Shown piece by piece: positions 9,111 through 17,319 of a stretch of DNA of 37,931 nt. How positions within the stretch are numbered: the first letter of the stretch is position 1; each line of letters opens with the position of its first letter. The DNA is taken from contig JAFGMA010000206.1 of NCBI GenBank assembly GCA_016927835.1, positions 1 through 37,931 of the forward strand, in the 5' to 3' direction. Below the pieces are notes generated by a model that saw nothing but the letters and a program-made list of their open reading frames with translations, had not been told where the DNA came from and searched no databases. The translations under genes and the position numbers were made by a program. Source of the stretch: Candidatus Zhuqueibacterota bacterium. GTDB taxonomy: Bacteria > Zhuqueibacterota > Zhuqueibacteria > Thermofontimicrobiales > Sulfurfontimicrobiaceae.

Positions 9111-10319
9111 TCAGGTTAGCAGGAAATGGAGCAGCACTTCCGCTGCGGTCGCCATTTGCCGGGTATCTATGCGTTCATCGATCGTGTGCGCATGTCGCAA
9201 ATCACCGGGACCGAAAACCACGGTGGGGATTTTCAACTGGTTATTGATCATCCATGAATCGCATGACGCAACCATTGCGCTTATCGCCGGTTCAAAGCCT
9301 GTTTTTTTGCACGCTGCCGTCATCGCACCAACGAGCGGATGATCAAGCGGCAGCACATGCGCATCGTGCTTGTACATAAATTCGAGTTGAAAATTCTGTT
9401 TCAACCACTCATTGCCGTTTGTGCGGATGGCATCTTCCATCTCCTGCATCACCTGAAAGCGCGTTTTGTTCGGCAATAGTCCCAGAACACCTTCAAAGAT
9501 TGCAGTTTCCGGTGCGGTCGCGGGCCAATTTCCCGCATGGAATTTACCGAAGGTGATGGGCATGGGATTTTCGAATGCATCGAAAAGCGCAATGCCGCGG
9601 GATTCATTCAGCAAACGGGCGTGGTAGCGTTCCAGAATGTCGATGGCTTCGATTGCCTGCTTCAGCGCGCTGATTGTTTGCCCGGCGGATCCACTGTGCC
9701 CGGATCGACCCCGGCAGATTACGCGGAACCAGACCGCTCCCCTGACTGAGGGGAGAATTTTGAGAGCTGACGGTTCCAAAACGATAGCAGCGCCAGCCTG
9801 CTCACCGCGACGCACCGCAGCCAGTGTGCCATTCCCGCCATTTTCCTCCTCTACCACCAGGTGGATAATTATATCACCCTTTGGCTGAATGCGTTCGGCT
9901 TTCAATAGGTTGAGCAAAAGATAGAGCGTGGCGATTTGACCTTTGGCGTCGCATGCTCCGCGCCCGAAAACACTATGTTGTTCAACCACGCGCGGTTCAA
10001 ATGCGGCATCACTTGCGGCGGGAACAACATCGATATGCGTATTGAATAAAACCGGTTCGCGCTCGCCGGTTCCTTTTTTCACCAGACGCAGGTTAAAGCG
10101 CCCTTCGTATTGCAGGTCAGGTACCGGCGTCGAATAATCAGGATCCTTGGTTAATGATTGTTTAAGGGGAATTTTTTCAATCTCATCCACCAGCGGCGCC
10201 ATCTGCTCGTAAATGAATGCCGCACATTCGATTTCCGCTCCGCTCAGGGATTTATAGCGGATAAGGTTGCAGAGGAAGTCTATTGCAGAAGGGAGGTTGT
10301 TTTCTATTTCTTGTTTCAT
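9111..10319 (-). CDS. M20-family zinc metallopeptidase/deacylase (ArgE/DapE/acylase-like)
   Basis: A 402-aa cytoplasmic protein with the full M20 signature: THIDVVP (His95, Asp97), GRGACDAKGQ (bridging Asp124), VVEEENGGNG (catalytic and metal Glu157-159), the dimerisation-domain motif GRSGHSG, and a C-terminal metal His in LRHAHTIDE. M20 enzymes hydrolyse N-acyl amino acids, dipeptides or N-succinyl/acetyl amides; the substrate cannot be read from sequence. The ATG at 10319 is preceded by AAGGAAAG at good spacing; the frame extends upstream to 10376, but that would run over the ribosome-binding site. Its place between a GNAT acetyltransferase and carbohydrate lyases suggests it removes an acyl or aminoacyl group from a substrate of this locus, which is inference. 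Confidence 0.88.
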   Translation of the reverse strand: MKQEIENNLPSAIDFLCNLIRYKSLSGAEIECAAFIYEQMAPLVDEIEKIPLKQSLTKDPDYSTPVPDLQYEGRFNLRLVKKGTGEREPVLFNTHIDVVPAASDAAFEPRVVEQHSVFGRGACDAKGQIATLYLLLNLLKAERIQPKGDIIIHLVVEEENGGNGTLAAVRRGEQAGAAIVLEPSALKILPSVRGAVWFRVICRGRSGHSGSAGQTISALKQAIEAIDILERYHARLLNESRGIALFDAFENPMPITFGKFHAGNWPATAPETAIFEGVLGLLPNKTRFQVMQEMEDAIRTNGNEWLKQNFQLEFMYKHDAHVLPLDHPLVGAMTAACKKTGFEPAISAMVASCDSWMINNQLKIPTVVFGPGDLRHAHTIDERIDTRQMATAAEVLLHFLLT

Positions 10320-10366
10320 CGCGCTTTCCTTGTTTAACCGATGGGTGAATTGTAAGGGCATACTTT

Positions 10367-10384
10367 GCCAAAGCAAGCTTTGGC
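10367..10384. repeat. Palindromic hairpin repeat, copy 2
   Basis: GCCAAAGC-aa-GCTTTGGC is a perfect 8-bp stem followed by actccgg, the same flank as the copy at 9085-9102. The third stem pair is C-G here and G-C there. It lies just 3' of the GNAT stop codon and before the M20 gene. Confidence 0.6.
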
Positions 10385-10399
10385 ACTCCGGGGCTGCTC

Positions 10400-10864
10400 C
10401 TACGCTTGTTTCTTAAATTCAATTACATAGAAGGCGTAGGGGGTGATCGTCATTCCTATTTTCTGATATGTTTGCCGGGCGATATGGTTTTCCTTTTCAA
10501 CGTACAGACGCAATCCGCAAACGAGTGGTGTTTTTTCAGCAATGGCATAAATGTGTTCGTAAAGCGCCCTGAAAACGCCTTGCTGTCGCCATTCGGGGCT
10601 CACGTACACGCTTTGAATCCACCAGAAGGCACTGTTTCGCCAATCACTCCACTCGGTGGTAATGAGCGTTTGACCAATGACCTCGCCGGCATCCGCGATG
10701 AAGTATCTGCCTAGCGACGGATCATCAATAATCGCTTTCACACCCTGCCTGAGCACGGTTCGATCGAGTTTTTTCTGTTCGGTTTCAAACGCCATTGCGG
10801 CATTGAATTGAACGATGGCATCGATATCGTCGAAAGTCGCGTTGCGGATGATAAATTTTTTCAT
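10400..10864 (-). CDS. GNAT-family N-acetyltransferase
   Basis: A 154-aa single-domain protein. IIRNATFDDIDAIVQFN is the usual N-terminal beta1-alpha1 of GNAT enzymes. SVYVSPEWRQQGVFRALYEHI contains the acetyl-CoA pyrophosphate-binding motif A (RQQGVF, a variant of Q/RxxGxG/A). LYVEKENHIARQTYQKIGM is motif B with the typical late Tyr. GNAT proteins move an acyl group from acyl-CoA to an amine; the acceptor is unknown. I chose the ATG at 10864, with AAGGA 7 nt upstream, over an upstream ATG at 10915 that lacks a ribosome-binding site. It precedes the M20 gene, with a hairpin repeat in the gap, and follows the MITE. Confidence 0.85.
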   Translation of the reverse strand: MKKFIIRNATFDDIDAIVQFNAAMAFETEQKKLDRTVLRQGVKAIIDDPSLGRYFIADAGEVIGQTLITTEWSDWRNSAFWWIQSVYVSPEWRQQGVFRALYEHIYAIAEKTPLVCGLRLYVEKENHIARQTYQKIGMTITPYAFYVIEFKKQA

Positions 10865-10934
10865 GCGGTAGTCCTTTGCAGGTGTGTTCTTTTGGGCGAA
10901 GATGAATTTTGCCACGGGAGTTCCCGGTTAATAA

Positions 10935-11087
10935 GAGCCTATCCGAAACCTATTTTAAAGAATTAAATGGATTAGGCTAAAACTTTCATTCCCACATCTT
11001 TTAAGGAGGAATCCACCATCCCGCCTTATAAATGGATTCCCGATTAACAGGTCTCGGGAATGACAAGGAGGCTTTTCGGATAGGCTC
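10935..11087. mobile_element. MITE-like nonautonomous element, copy 1 (TAA target duplication)
   Basis: A 153-bp element with terminal inverted repeats GAGCCTATCCGAAA at the left and its reverse complement at 11074-11087. It is flanked on both sides by the trinucleotide TAA (10932-10934 and 11088-11090). Inside is a perfect stem ATTCCCGA/TCGGGAAT. No coding sequence is present. A second copy lies at 30113-30292. A 3-bp TNA duplication with such ends is typical of the IS5 superfamily, so an IS5-type transposase elsewhere in the genome probably mobilised it. It lies directly downstream of the sugar permease gene. Confidence 0.85.
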
Positions 11088-11113
11088 TAAGCCGGATCTC
11101 GGTTTTGCGCCCA

Positions 11114-11992
11114 TTAAAATTCAACCGTTTCTTTGCGGCGATTATAGAGTAAATATGACATTGCAACGAGAAAAACGATAACGCTCATGATCACCGCGAT
11201 TGCGCTTCCATAGCCCATATTGAAGCGGTCAAACGCATTGCGCACCATCCAGGTCGAAATGACTTCGGTTGCGTGATAAGGTCCCCCGGTGGTGAGAACG
11301 TAAACCAGATCGAATAGCTTGAATGCACCGGTGGCACACAGCAGCACACTGACAACCATGACTTCGCGCAGCAGGGGCAATTTGATGTTCCAGAAAACGC
11401 GCCATTCGCCGGCGCCATCAAGTTGCGCGGACTCGATAAGTTGGCGCGGAATGCGCTGAAGCCCGGCATAGAACAAGATCATGAAAAATCCCGCATAGCG
11501 CCAGCCGGAAGTGAGGCAGATGCCCAGGAGTGCAAAATCGGGATCACTCATCCAGGCGCGCGTCCAATGCTCCAATCCAATTGTTTTCAGCACAGCGTTG
11601 AGCAAGCCGTAATCCACATCGAAAATAAATCCCCAGAGAAGCCCGACCACCACCATCGAAAGCATCATCGGAGCGAAAAATAGCGCGCGATAGATGCCGG
11701 AAAATCTCAATTTTTGGTCGAGGAGTACTGCCATAAAAAGCCCGAACGCCACCTCGAAGATCAAAGTTAACACTAAATAAATTACATTGTTTTTGAGTGC
11801 TCCGACAAGATAAATATCCTCGAAGATCGCGGTGATATAATTTGTCAAGCCCACGAATTTCATTTCACCAAATCCGGGCCAATCGAACAGGCTATAATAA
11901 ATCGTTTTCACCGCAGGGAAAAGGATCAGGAGTGTGAATAAAACGAGTGCCGGCATCACAAAAAGATAGCCGGTAACATTCTGCCTTTTCAT
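11114..11992 (-). CDS. Sugar ABC transporter permease (MalF/UgpA type)
   Basis: A 292-aa integral membrane protein with about six transmembrane segments (first ~GYLFVMPALVLFTLLILF). Its cytoplasmic EAA loop, ESAQLDGAGEWRVFWNIKLP, contacts the ATPase and is typical of the CUT1 carbohydrate importer family. The start overlaps the stop of the binding-protein gene in an ATGA (11989-11992), so translation is coupled. CUT1 importers normally have a second, MalG-type permease encoded just after this one; here the next 250 bp hold a MITE and then an unrelated acetyltransferase. No ATPase gene is present either, but these are often shared and encoded elsewhere. Confidence 0.92.
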   Translation of the reverse strand: MKRQNVTGYLFVMPALVLFTLLILFPAVKTIYYSLFDWPGFGEMKFVGLTNYITAIFEDIYLVGALKNNVIYLVLTLIFEVAFGLFMAVLLDQKLRFSGIYRALFFAPMMLSMVVVGLLWGFIFDVDYGLLNAVLKTIGLEHWTRAWMSDPDFALLGICLTSGWRYAGFFMILFYAGLQRIPRQLIESAQLDGAGEWRVFWNIKLPLLREVMVVSVLLCATGAFKLFDLVYVLTTGGPYHATEVISTWMVRNAFDRFNMGYGSAIAVIMSVIVFLVAMSYLLYNRRKETVEF

Positions 11993-13290
11993 TGGCGTAA
12001 CCTCCTTACCACTCTGTCCGCCTGTTCGAGCGCCCGTGCGGCATCCATTTCTCCGCCCACAACCAGGGCAACCGCATCGTTGAACGCATCGGAAACGTCA
12101 AGCTTGAATCCGGTATCCGGCGGCGGCACGATGACGTTGGCTTGTTGCACCATCCGCGTCATTCTCCGGATATGCGGTTCGACATTCAAGGCATCGATTG
12201 CCTCCTTTACCGAACACAGTGAGCCAATGTCGACGAAACGCTTCTGTATTTCCGGGCGGGTCAAATATTCCAGAAATTCCACCGCAAGATCGAAATGCTG
12301 CGTATTTTTGCCAACCAGGTACCCGAATGTGACGCCAATGATGCTTGTGGAATCGCCTTTGCTGTCGGGAATGCGCGGCGTATTGAACGCATCGTAGTTC
12401 AACCGGGCGGCTTCGTCAATCGCGCGATTGATGAGCCAGGACCCGATGGGGTGCATCGCGCTGTGCCCGTTCAAAAAGTACATCATGCCTTCCAGATCAC
12501 TTCGACCGCTCATCCCGGGATTGAAAAATTCTTGCTGCGCCATTTCTTCGAACAATCCGAAGGCGCGAATAAAATCCGGATTTGCAAAGCAGGTTCCATC
12601 TTCGAGAGTCATTACATCGTTGAAGGCAGCTTCGCCCGAAACCCGTGAAACTACATGGGCAACCCAATTCCCCATGGGCCAGACACCCTTATTGCCCTGA
12701 CTGATGGGGACGATGCCATTCGATTTCAGCGTTCGGCAAATATGCATAAATTCTTCCCAATTGCGGGGCTCCCTGAGATTAAACTTGTCGAACATATCCT
12801 TATTATACCAGATGGCGTTGGTTACGCTGACCGATGTCGCCACCGCAAAGTTTCGTCCTTCATACGTCATTCCGCTCCACGCCGCAGGCATGAAACGCTC
12901 ACGCCATGGTTGACCATTATAGCTCAGGCTATCCAGCGCCTCGGTTATATCGGCAGCGAAACCGAATTTTGCGTCCCGACGCACAAGCCAGCCACCCCAC
13001 TGCCCATACAGGTCGGGCGCCTGTCCGCTTTGGAATAGTGTCAGCAGTCCGAAATCCTGGTAAATATCCCCGTGCATGACATTCTGCCGGATCTCCACAC
13101 CGGGATGCAGCGTCTCGAATTCATCGATCACCTCGCTCATCAGTTTGAAGTATCGGTCTCCCGGCGTCGGATAGGCGAAATTCAAAACGGTTTGCGCCGT
13201 TTCGTGATTGGCACAATTCAATAGAATAATAATGATAAAAATCAGATACTTTATTTTCACTATCGATTTCCCTGCTTCTCTTTGATTCAT
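11989..13290 (-). CDS. Extracellular sugar-binding lipoprotein of an ABC importer
   Basis: A 433-aa family 1 (MalE-like) solute-binding protein. The N terminus has a hydrophobic stretch ending LLNC, a plausible if imperfect lipobox, so it is probably a lipid-anchored periplasmic protein. Family traits include an early LNFAYPTPGD strand, the long VIDEFETLHPGVEIRQ segment, NAIWYNKDMFDKFNL, NWEEFMHIC and ALVVGGEMDAARALEQADR at the end. It probably delivers an oligosaccharide to the permease encoded in the overlapping gene. The ATG at 13290 has a weak ribosome-binding site; GTG at 13260 (preceded by AGGGA) would give a more compact signal peptide and may be the true start. It lies 25 nt after the GH116 gene. 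Confidence 0.9.
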   Translation of the reverse strand: MNQREAGKSIVKIKYLIFIIIILLNCANHETAQTVLNFAYPTPGDRYFKLMSEVIDEFETLHPGVEIRQNVMHGDIYQDFGLLTLFQSGQAPDLYGQWGGWLVRRDAKFGFAADITEALDSLSYNGQPWRERFMPAAWSGMTYEGRNFAVATSVSVTNAIWYNKDMFDKFNLREPRNWEEFMHICRTLKSNGIVPISQGNKGVWPMGNWVAHVVSRVSGEAAFNDVMTLEDGTCFANPDFIRAFGLFEEMAQQEFFNPGMSGRSDLEGMMYFLNGHSAMHPIGSWLINRAIDEAARLNYDAFNTPRIPDSKGDSTSIIGVTFGYLVGKNTQHFDLAVEFLEYLTRPEIQKRFVDIGSLCSVKEAIDALNVEPHIRRMTRMVQQANVIVPPPDTGFKLDVSDAFNDAVALVVGGEMDAARALEQADRVVRRLRQ

Positions 13291-13315
13291 TGCAGCCGGA
13301 TCTTTTGTCTGGCAA

Positions 13316-15895
13316 TTAAAAGATCACTTCAACTTGAAATTTCGTCACCGGTTCCTCCAATTCAATGTAAATTTGATGCGCTTGAATGCGGATGGTTTTT
13401 GGTGCGATTCCCTTGCCATTCACACGGATGTTTGCCTGTCGCGCTTTGGCATCCGTTCCGATGGTGATCTCATAAAATTGCAGGTTGGGGAAGGCGACCT
13501 CGTAATCAGCCCGGTTCGACTTGATTTCGTAATTCAACCAGCCCCATTCAACTGCGGTGAGGAGCGGTGCGCTGAGCCGGTTGTTAAATGCACGGGGCAG
13601 GCTGGATTTGAGGTGAATCTTTCCCTTATCCAGATCGAACATCGCTCCTTCTAACGCGAAAAGCATGTACCAGGCAGAAGGTGAATTTTGATAGCGATCA
13701 CCGCGCGACTTCTTATCCGGGCGCAAGCCGATCGGCTGATCGAATGCCTGCTGATGCGTCTCATGAATCAACCTGTAAATTGTTTCAGCAACTTCCATAG
13801 CAAAATCAGCCTGCTTATTTGAGATCGCATACGAGCACAAATGACCGAATATGAAACCGGGCCAACACGCTCCGGGTGTCTCATCGCCTCGATTCACTTG
13901 CTGCCGAATAAACGGACCATGTTCGGTGTCGACGGCATTGATATCAATGATCGACGCCAGCGCCCTGGCAGCCCGCGTCTCGTTGAATACCGGATCCAGC
14001 TCAAGGAAATCGGCGTACCATTTTCCGGTCAACTGGTCATCCCGGCAGGATTTGGCATTTTTCAGGTCACCGCTGTACGCCGGCGATTTATCGGGTTCAT
14101 CGGCGGTTTCGGTGCATTTAATATAATACCCCAACTGTTCATCCCAGAGCAGCTTTTCAAAGGCAGCTTTTCCGCGTTCGATCAAATCCCGGATATGTGC
14201 CAGGTAGTCATCATCGTCAAACAATGCCGCGATGCGTTTCACACACGAGAGTGCTGCCAATACGAGGGATGAATCGTAGCTGTTGGTTCCGAAAAATTTG
14301 CCTTCGTAGGTGTTGCAATTGCCATAGCCCTCGGGCAAGCCATCGCCATTTTCATCCGCTTCCAGAATGCGCTCGACAACTTCTTTTATTTTAGGATACA
14401 TTTCCAGCAGCTTGTTTCTGTCTCCTGTGAGCAGATAATTCCGGTACAGCAAGAGGATGAATTTCGTATTCAAATCCATCCAATTCCAGCCGTAGTGATT
14501 GAAGGCATCCATGCGATTGTTGCCGAAATCGTGATAAATTTGACCTTTGTATTTTCGCCGTGATTCCCATTGAATATCCGAATGCCAGCGATACAATTCC
14601 ATTTCCCGGCGCTCCAGTGACGGGAAAAACAGCAGTTGTGTGATCGATCCGTAGAAGCGCTGATCGAGGGTACCGTAGCACGGGCACAGCGGCGATTCCA
14701 GCGTGACGACCCGCCCGTCTTCAGCCCAGAAAAAATTGGTCGAAAGGACGTAGGTGTTGTTGATCAGCAATTTGCTGAACCATTCGGGCAATGACGATTG
14801 CAGCAGACAATTTTGCCACGCCCGCACCTTGTTGAGCAAAGACAGGGCATCGCCCGCCATACTCCGTGCGACATCGAGTGCCGAATCGAAATGGTTATTA
14901 TAAAAATGACCGATGAAGCCGCCTTTTTTTTCGGTGATATCAGCGGTGCGGCTGTACACATCGCCATCCCCAAAGCCCCAGTCATTGGGCATGTACCAGG
15001 TGAGCAGAAAAATTTCATCGCGCTTTTCACCCGGATGCAAATCAACAGTTACCGCCAGCGCCGCACTGAATTCGCCGGGTTTCAATTGGATTTGATTGGC
15101 GAGGGCGTGACTGTCGAAATTGCTCATGAATTGCCGGACCGAGCCGCCGTCATACGGATTCAGGGACTGAAAACTCAATTTGGCATTATCGGAAATTTCC
15201 CAGAGCAGCGCAAAATTGCCAATGCAAAAATTCTTGTATTCGGGGTGCTCTTGCGTTGCCTGGTAGAAAATGCCCTCCAGCAAATCATCTTCGTAAAGCT
15301 GATTATTAAAACGATCTTCACTCAAAACACCCGGTGTTTTCGGCACCCAATCATCCCAGGCAACTTTGTCGCCCCAACAGCCATTGATATTTTCCCAGGA
15401 GAACAGCAGCGTTGCGCGCCTGGTCAGCTTGCTGTTATTTTTGAGGTTGAAAATGAAGTAGGCTCCCGGTTTCATCGCGTTCTCATAGTCCAGCGGCGAC
15501 ATTGCAGCGAACGCAGTCAACGCCAGTTCGATGTCACCATCGAGCGCATATTGCAGGTGATTCACAGGGTAGAGCCCTTCGCATGCAATTTGATTCGGTT
15601 GCAGATAGCTCTCTTTCGGGAAAAAAGGGATGGCATTGGTTTGTAAAATTTTTGCAGGATGATTTTCAATTTTGGCTCCGAGAAAAGTGCCGGGCATGCC
15701 ATCGAGCGGATAGGTTGTGTTATTGTTAGTGGTGAAATGTCGCAATGAACCATCGGGGGTGATTTCGATTTTACCGGTGCCGAAGCCACCGAGCGGCACG
15801 CCATTCAGGCTTTTGGGATCGTGCCTTTTCCGCAGATCATCGAGATCGCCCAACGGAGCGATTTCAGGTTTTTCGTCGGGTGAATTTGTTTGCAT
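13316..15895 (-). CDS. GH116 family beta-glycosidase (bile-acid beta-glucosidase/GBA2-like)
   Basis: An 859-aa protein with the two-domain GH116 architecture: an N-terminal beta-sandwich (GVPLGGFGTGKIEITPDG at ~32-49 is diagnostic) and a C-terminal (alpha/alpha)6 barrel. The candidate nucleophile is Glu400 in TLESPLCPCYGTLDQRF. The candidate acid/base is Asp620 in CRDDQLTGKWYADF, equivalent to the ADQL aspartate of characterised members. GH116 enzymes release glucose, xylose or N-acetylglucosamine from beta-linkages with retention. No signal peptide is visible, so it probably acts in the cytoplasm on imported oligosaccharides. AGGA lies just before the ATG. It follows the response-regulator gene by 42 nt and precedes the importer. 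Confidence 0.9.
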   Translation of the reverse strand: MQTNSPDEKPEIAPLGDLDDLRKRHDPKSLNGVPLGGFGTGKIEITPDGSLRHFTTNNNTTYPLDGMPGTFLGAKIENHPAKILQTNAIPFFPKESYLQPNQIACEGLYPVNHLQYALDGDIELALTAFAAMSPLDYENAMKPGAYFIFNLKNNSKLTRRATLLFSWENINGCWGDKVAWDDWVPKTPGVLSEDRFNNQLYEDDLLEGIFYQATQEHPEYKNFCIGNFALLWEISDNAKLSFQSLNPYDGGSVRQFMSNFDSHALANQIQLKPGEFSAALAVTVDLHPGEKRDEIFLLTWYMPNDWGFGDGDVYSRTADITEKKGGFIGHFYNNHFDSALDVARSMAGDALSLLNKVRAWQNCLLQSSLPEWFSKLLINNTYVLSTNFFWAEDGRVVTLESPLCPCYGTLDQRFYGSITQLLFFPSLERREMELYRWHSDIQWESRRKYKGQIYHDFGNNRMDAFNHYGWNWMDLNTKFILLLYRNYLLTGDRNKLLEMYPKIKEVVERILEADENGDGLPEGYGNCNTYEGKFFGTNSYDSSLVLAALSCVKRIAALFDDDDYLAHIRDLIERGKAAFEKLLWDEQLGYYIKCTETADEPDKSPAYSGDLKNAKSCRDDQLTGKWYADFLELDPVFNETRAARALASIIDINAVDTEHGPFIRQQVNRGDETPGACWPGFIFGHLCSYAISNKQADFAMEVAETIYRLIHETHQQAFDQPIGLRPDKKSRGDRYQNSPSAWYMLFALEGAMFDLDKGKIHLKSSLPRAFNNRLSAPLLTAVEWGWLNYEIKSNRADYEVAFPNLQFYEITIGTDAKARQANIRVNGKGIAPKTIRIQAHQIYIELEEPVTKFQVEVIF

Positions 15896-15937
15896 GTAAT
15901 CCTCGCGCGTTGCGTTTTCAATTTATTTTCAAATTCT

Positions 15938-17305
15938 TTAGCTCGCGGTCGTTATCCCCAATTTCTTCATCCGGTAGATCAACACGTGCCGCGGGATAGC
16001 CAGGCGCTGTGCGGCTTTTGTCTGATTGCCGTTGCTTGCACCTAATGCCTGAAGGATCGCCTTGCGTTCAATTTCTTCGAGCGTCATGTCTTCGTGCATC
16101 GAATTCGCGTTATCGGGCAAGCGGCTGGCGCGCTTAATATGTTGAAGCGGCAGGAAAAGATCCGCGGTGAGCAGGGGCGCTTTCGAAATCACAATTGCCC
16201 GTTCGATCATATTTGCCAGTTCCCGGACATTACCGGGGTAATCATATTCGCACAGCATCTTCAAAGCGTCATCAGCGATGCGATAGTGCTGCCCTTTGCT
16301 GTATTTTTGGATGAAATGATCCACCAGGAACGGGATATCATCCCGGCGGTCTCTGAGCGGCGGAATCATGAGACTCACCACATTGAGCCGGTAATAGAGG
16401 TCTTCCCGGAACTGCCCGTCACGCACCAGGTCATCCAGGTTCTTGTTCGTGGCAGCCACCACCCGCACATCAACTTTATTTAAATCCGATTCTCCCAACC
16501 GCTCGAACTCTTTTTCCTGGAGCACCCGGAGCAGCTTGGCTTGCAAATCTTCTTTCATATCGCCGATTTCATCCAGGAAAAGTGTTCCTTTATCAGCCAA
16601 TTGAAATTTACCTTTTCTGTCTTTCAGTGCGCCGGTAAACGCGCCACGTACATGACCGAACAATTCGCTTTCCATCAAATTTTCAGGAATCGACGGGCAA
16701 TTCACCGTAATAAATGGACGCTCCTTCCTCGGACTATTGTAATGAATTGCCCGGGCAATCAACTCCTTGCCGGTACCGCTTTCACCCTGAATTAAAACGG
16801 TGGCATCGCTTGCGGCAACCTGTCCGGTCAGTTTTAACACCGCTTCCATTGCCGCACTTTTGCCGATCAAATTATGAAAATCGTATTTTTGATACAATTC
16901 ACTCCGTAGCTGCAAATTCTCAACTTCCAATTGCCGGAATCGAATCGTCTTTTCGAGGATGAATCGCAGCGTTTCTTTGCCAAAGGGCTTCGTCAGGTAA
17001 TCATCAGCGCCCAAATGGCTGGCTTCGATGGCGTTTTCAACACTGCCGTAAGCAGTAATAATGATGATGATCGCCCGCTTATCGAGTCGTCGGATGGCGG
17101 ATAACAGCGCCATTCCGTCCATGCCCGGCAATTGCAGATCGGTGAGCACAATGTCGAACCCATTTTGCTTGAACTGCTTCAAGCCCTGCTCTCCGTCGCT
17201 GGCAGTTGCTACTTCGAATCCCATCTGCCTGAGTTGAAACGAAACGACCCGGCTCAAATTTTCATCGTCATCGATAAACAATATTTTATTGAATAATTCA
17301 GTCAT
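15938..17305 (-). CDS. NtrC-family sigma-54-dependent response regulator
   Basis: A 455-aa protein with three domains: a receiver (acidic pocket Asp12-14, phospho-acceptor Asp56 in LTDLQLPG, Lys in TKPFG), a AAA+ domain (Walker A GESGTGKE, sigma-54-contact loop GAFTGA, Walker B LFLDEIGD, arginine-finger region FREDLYYRLNV) and a Fis-type helix-turn-helix at the end (NQTKAAQRLAIPRHVLIYRM). The intact GAFTGA means it should activate sigma-54 promoters when phosphorylated by the adjacent kinase, whose gene ends 14 nt upstream. AAGGAAA gives a good ribosome-binding site. Position at the head of the sugar cluster suggests control of these genes, but I could not find a clear -24/-12 promoter by eye. 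Confidence 0.95.
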   Translation of the reverse strand: MTELFNKILFIDDDENLSRVVSFQLRQMGFEVATASDGEQGLKQFKQNGFDIVLTDLQLPGMDGMALLSAIRRLDKRAIIIIITAYGSVENAIEASHLGADDYLTKPFGKETLRFILEKTIRFRQLEVENLQLRSELYQKYDFHNLIGKSAAMEAVLKLTGQVAASDATVLIQGESGTGKELIARAIHYNSPRKERPFITVNCPSIPENLMESELFGHVRGAFTGALKDRKGKFQLADKGTLFLDEIGDMKEDLQAKLLRVLQEKEFERLGESDLNKVDVRVVAATNKNLDDLVRDGQFREDLYYRLNVVSLMIPPLRDRRDDIPFLVDHFIQKYSKGQHYRIADDALKMLCEYDYPGNVRELANMIERAIVISKAPLLTADLFLPLQHIKRASRLPDNANSMHEDMTLEEIERKAILQALGASNGNQTKAAQRLAIPRHVLIYRMKKLGITTAS

Positions 17306-17319
17306 CGCATTTCCTTGTA

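Noticed and set aside
10935..11087. Reading the inverted repeats at this site as a transcription terminator
   Set aside because: The arms are 125 bp apart, have no T-run, carry TAA target duplications and recur at 30113-30292, which fits a transposable element.
14798..15646. A 282-codon plus-strand frame within the GH116 gene
   Set aside because: It lies wholly antisense to conserved GH116 coding sequence, has no ribosome-binding site and no recognisable domain.
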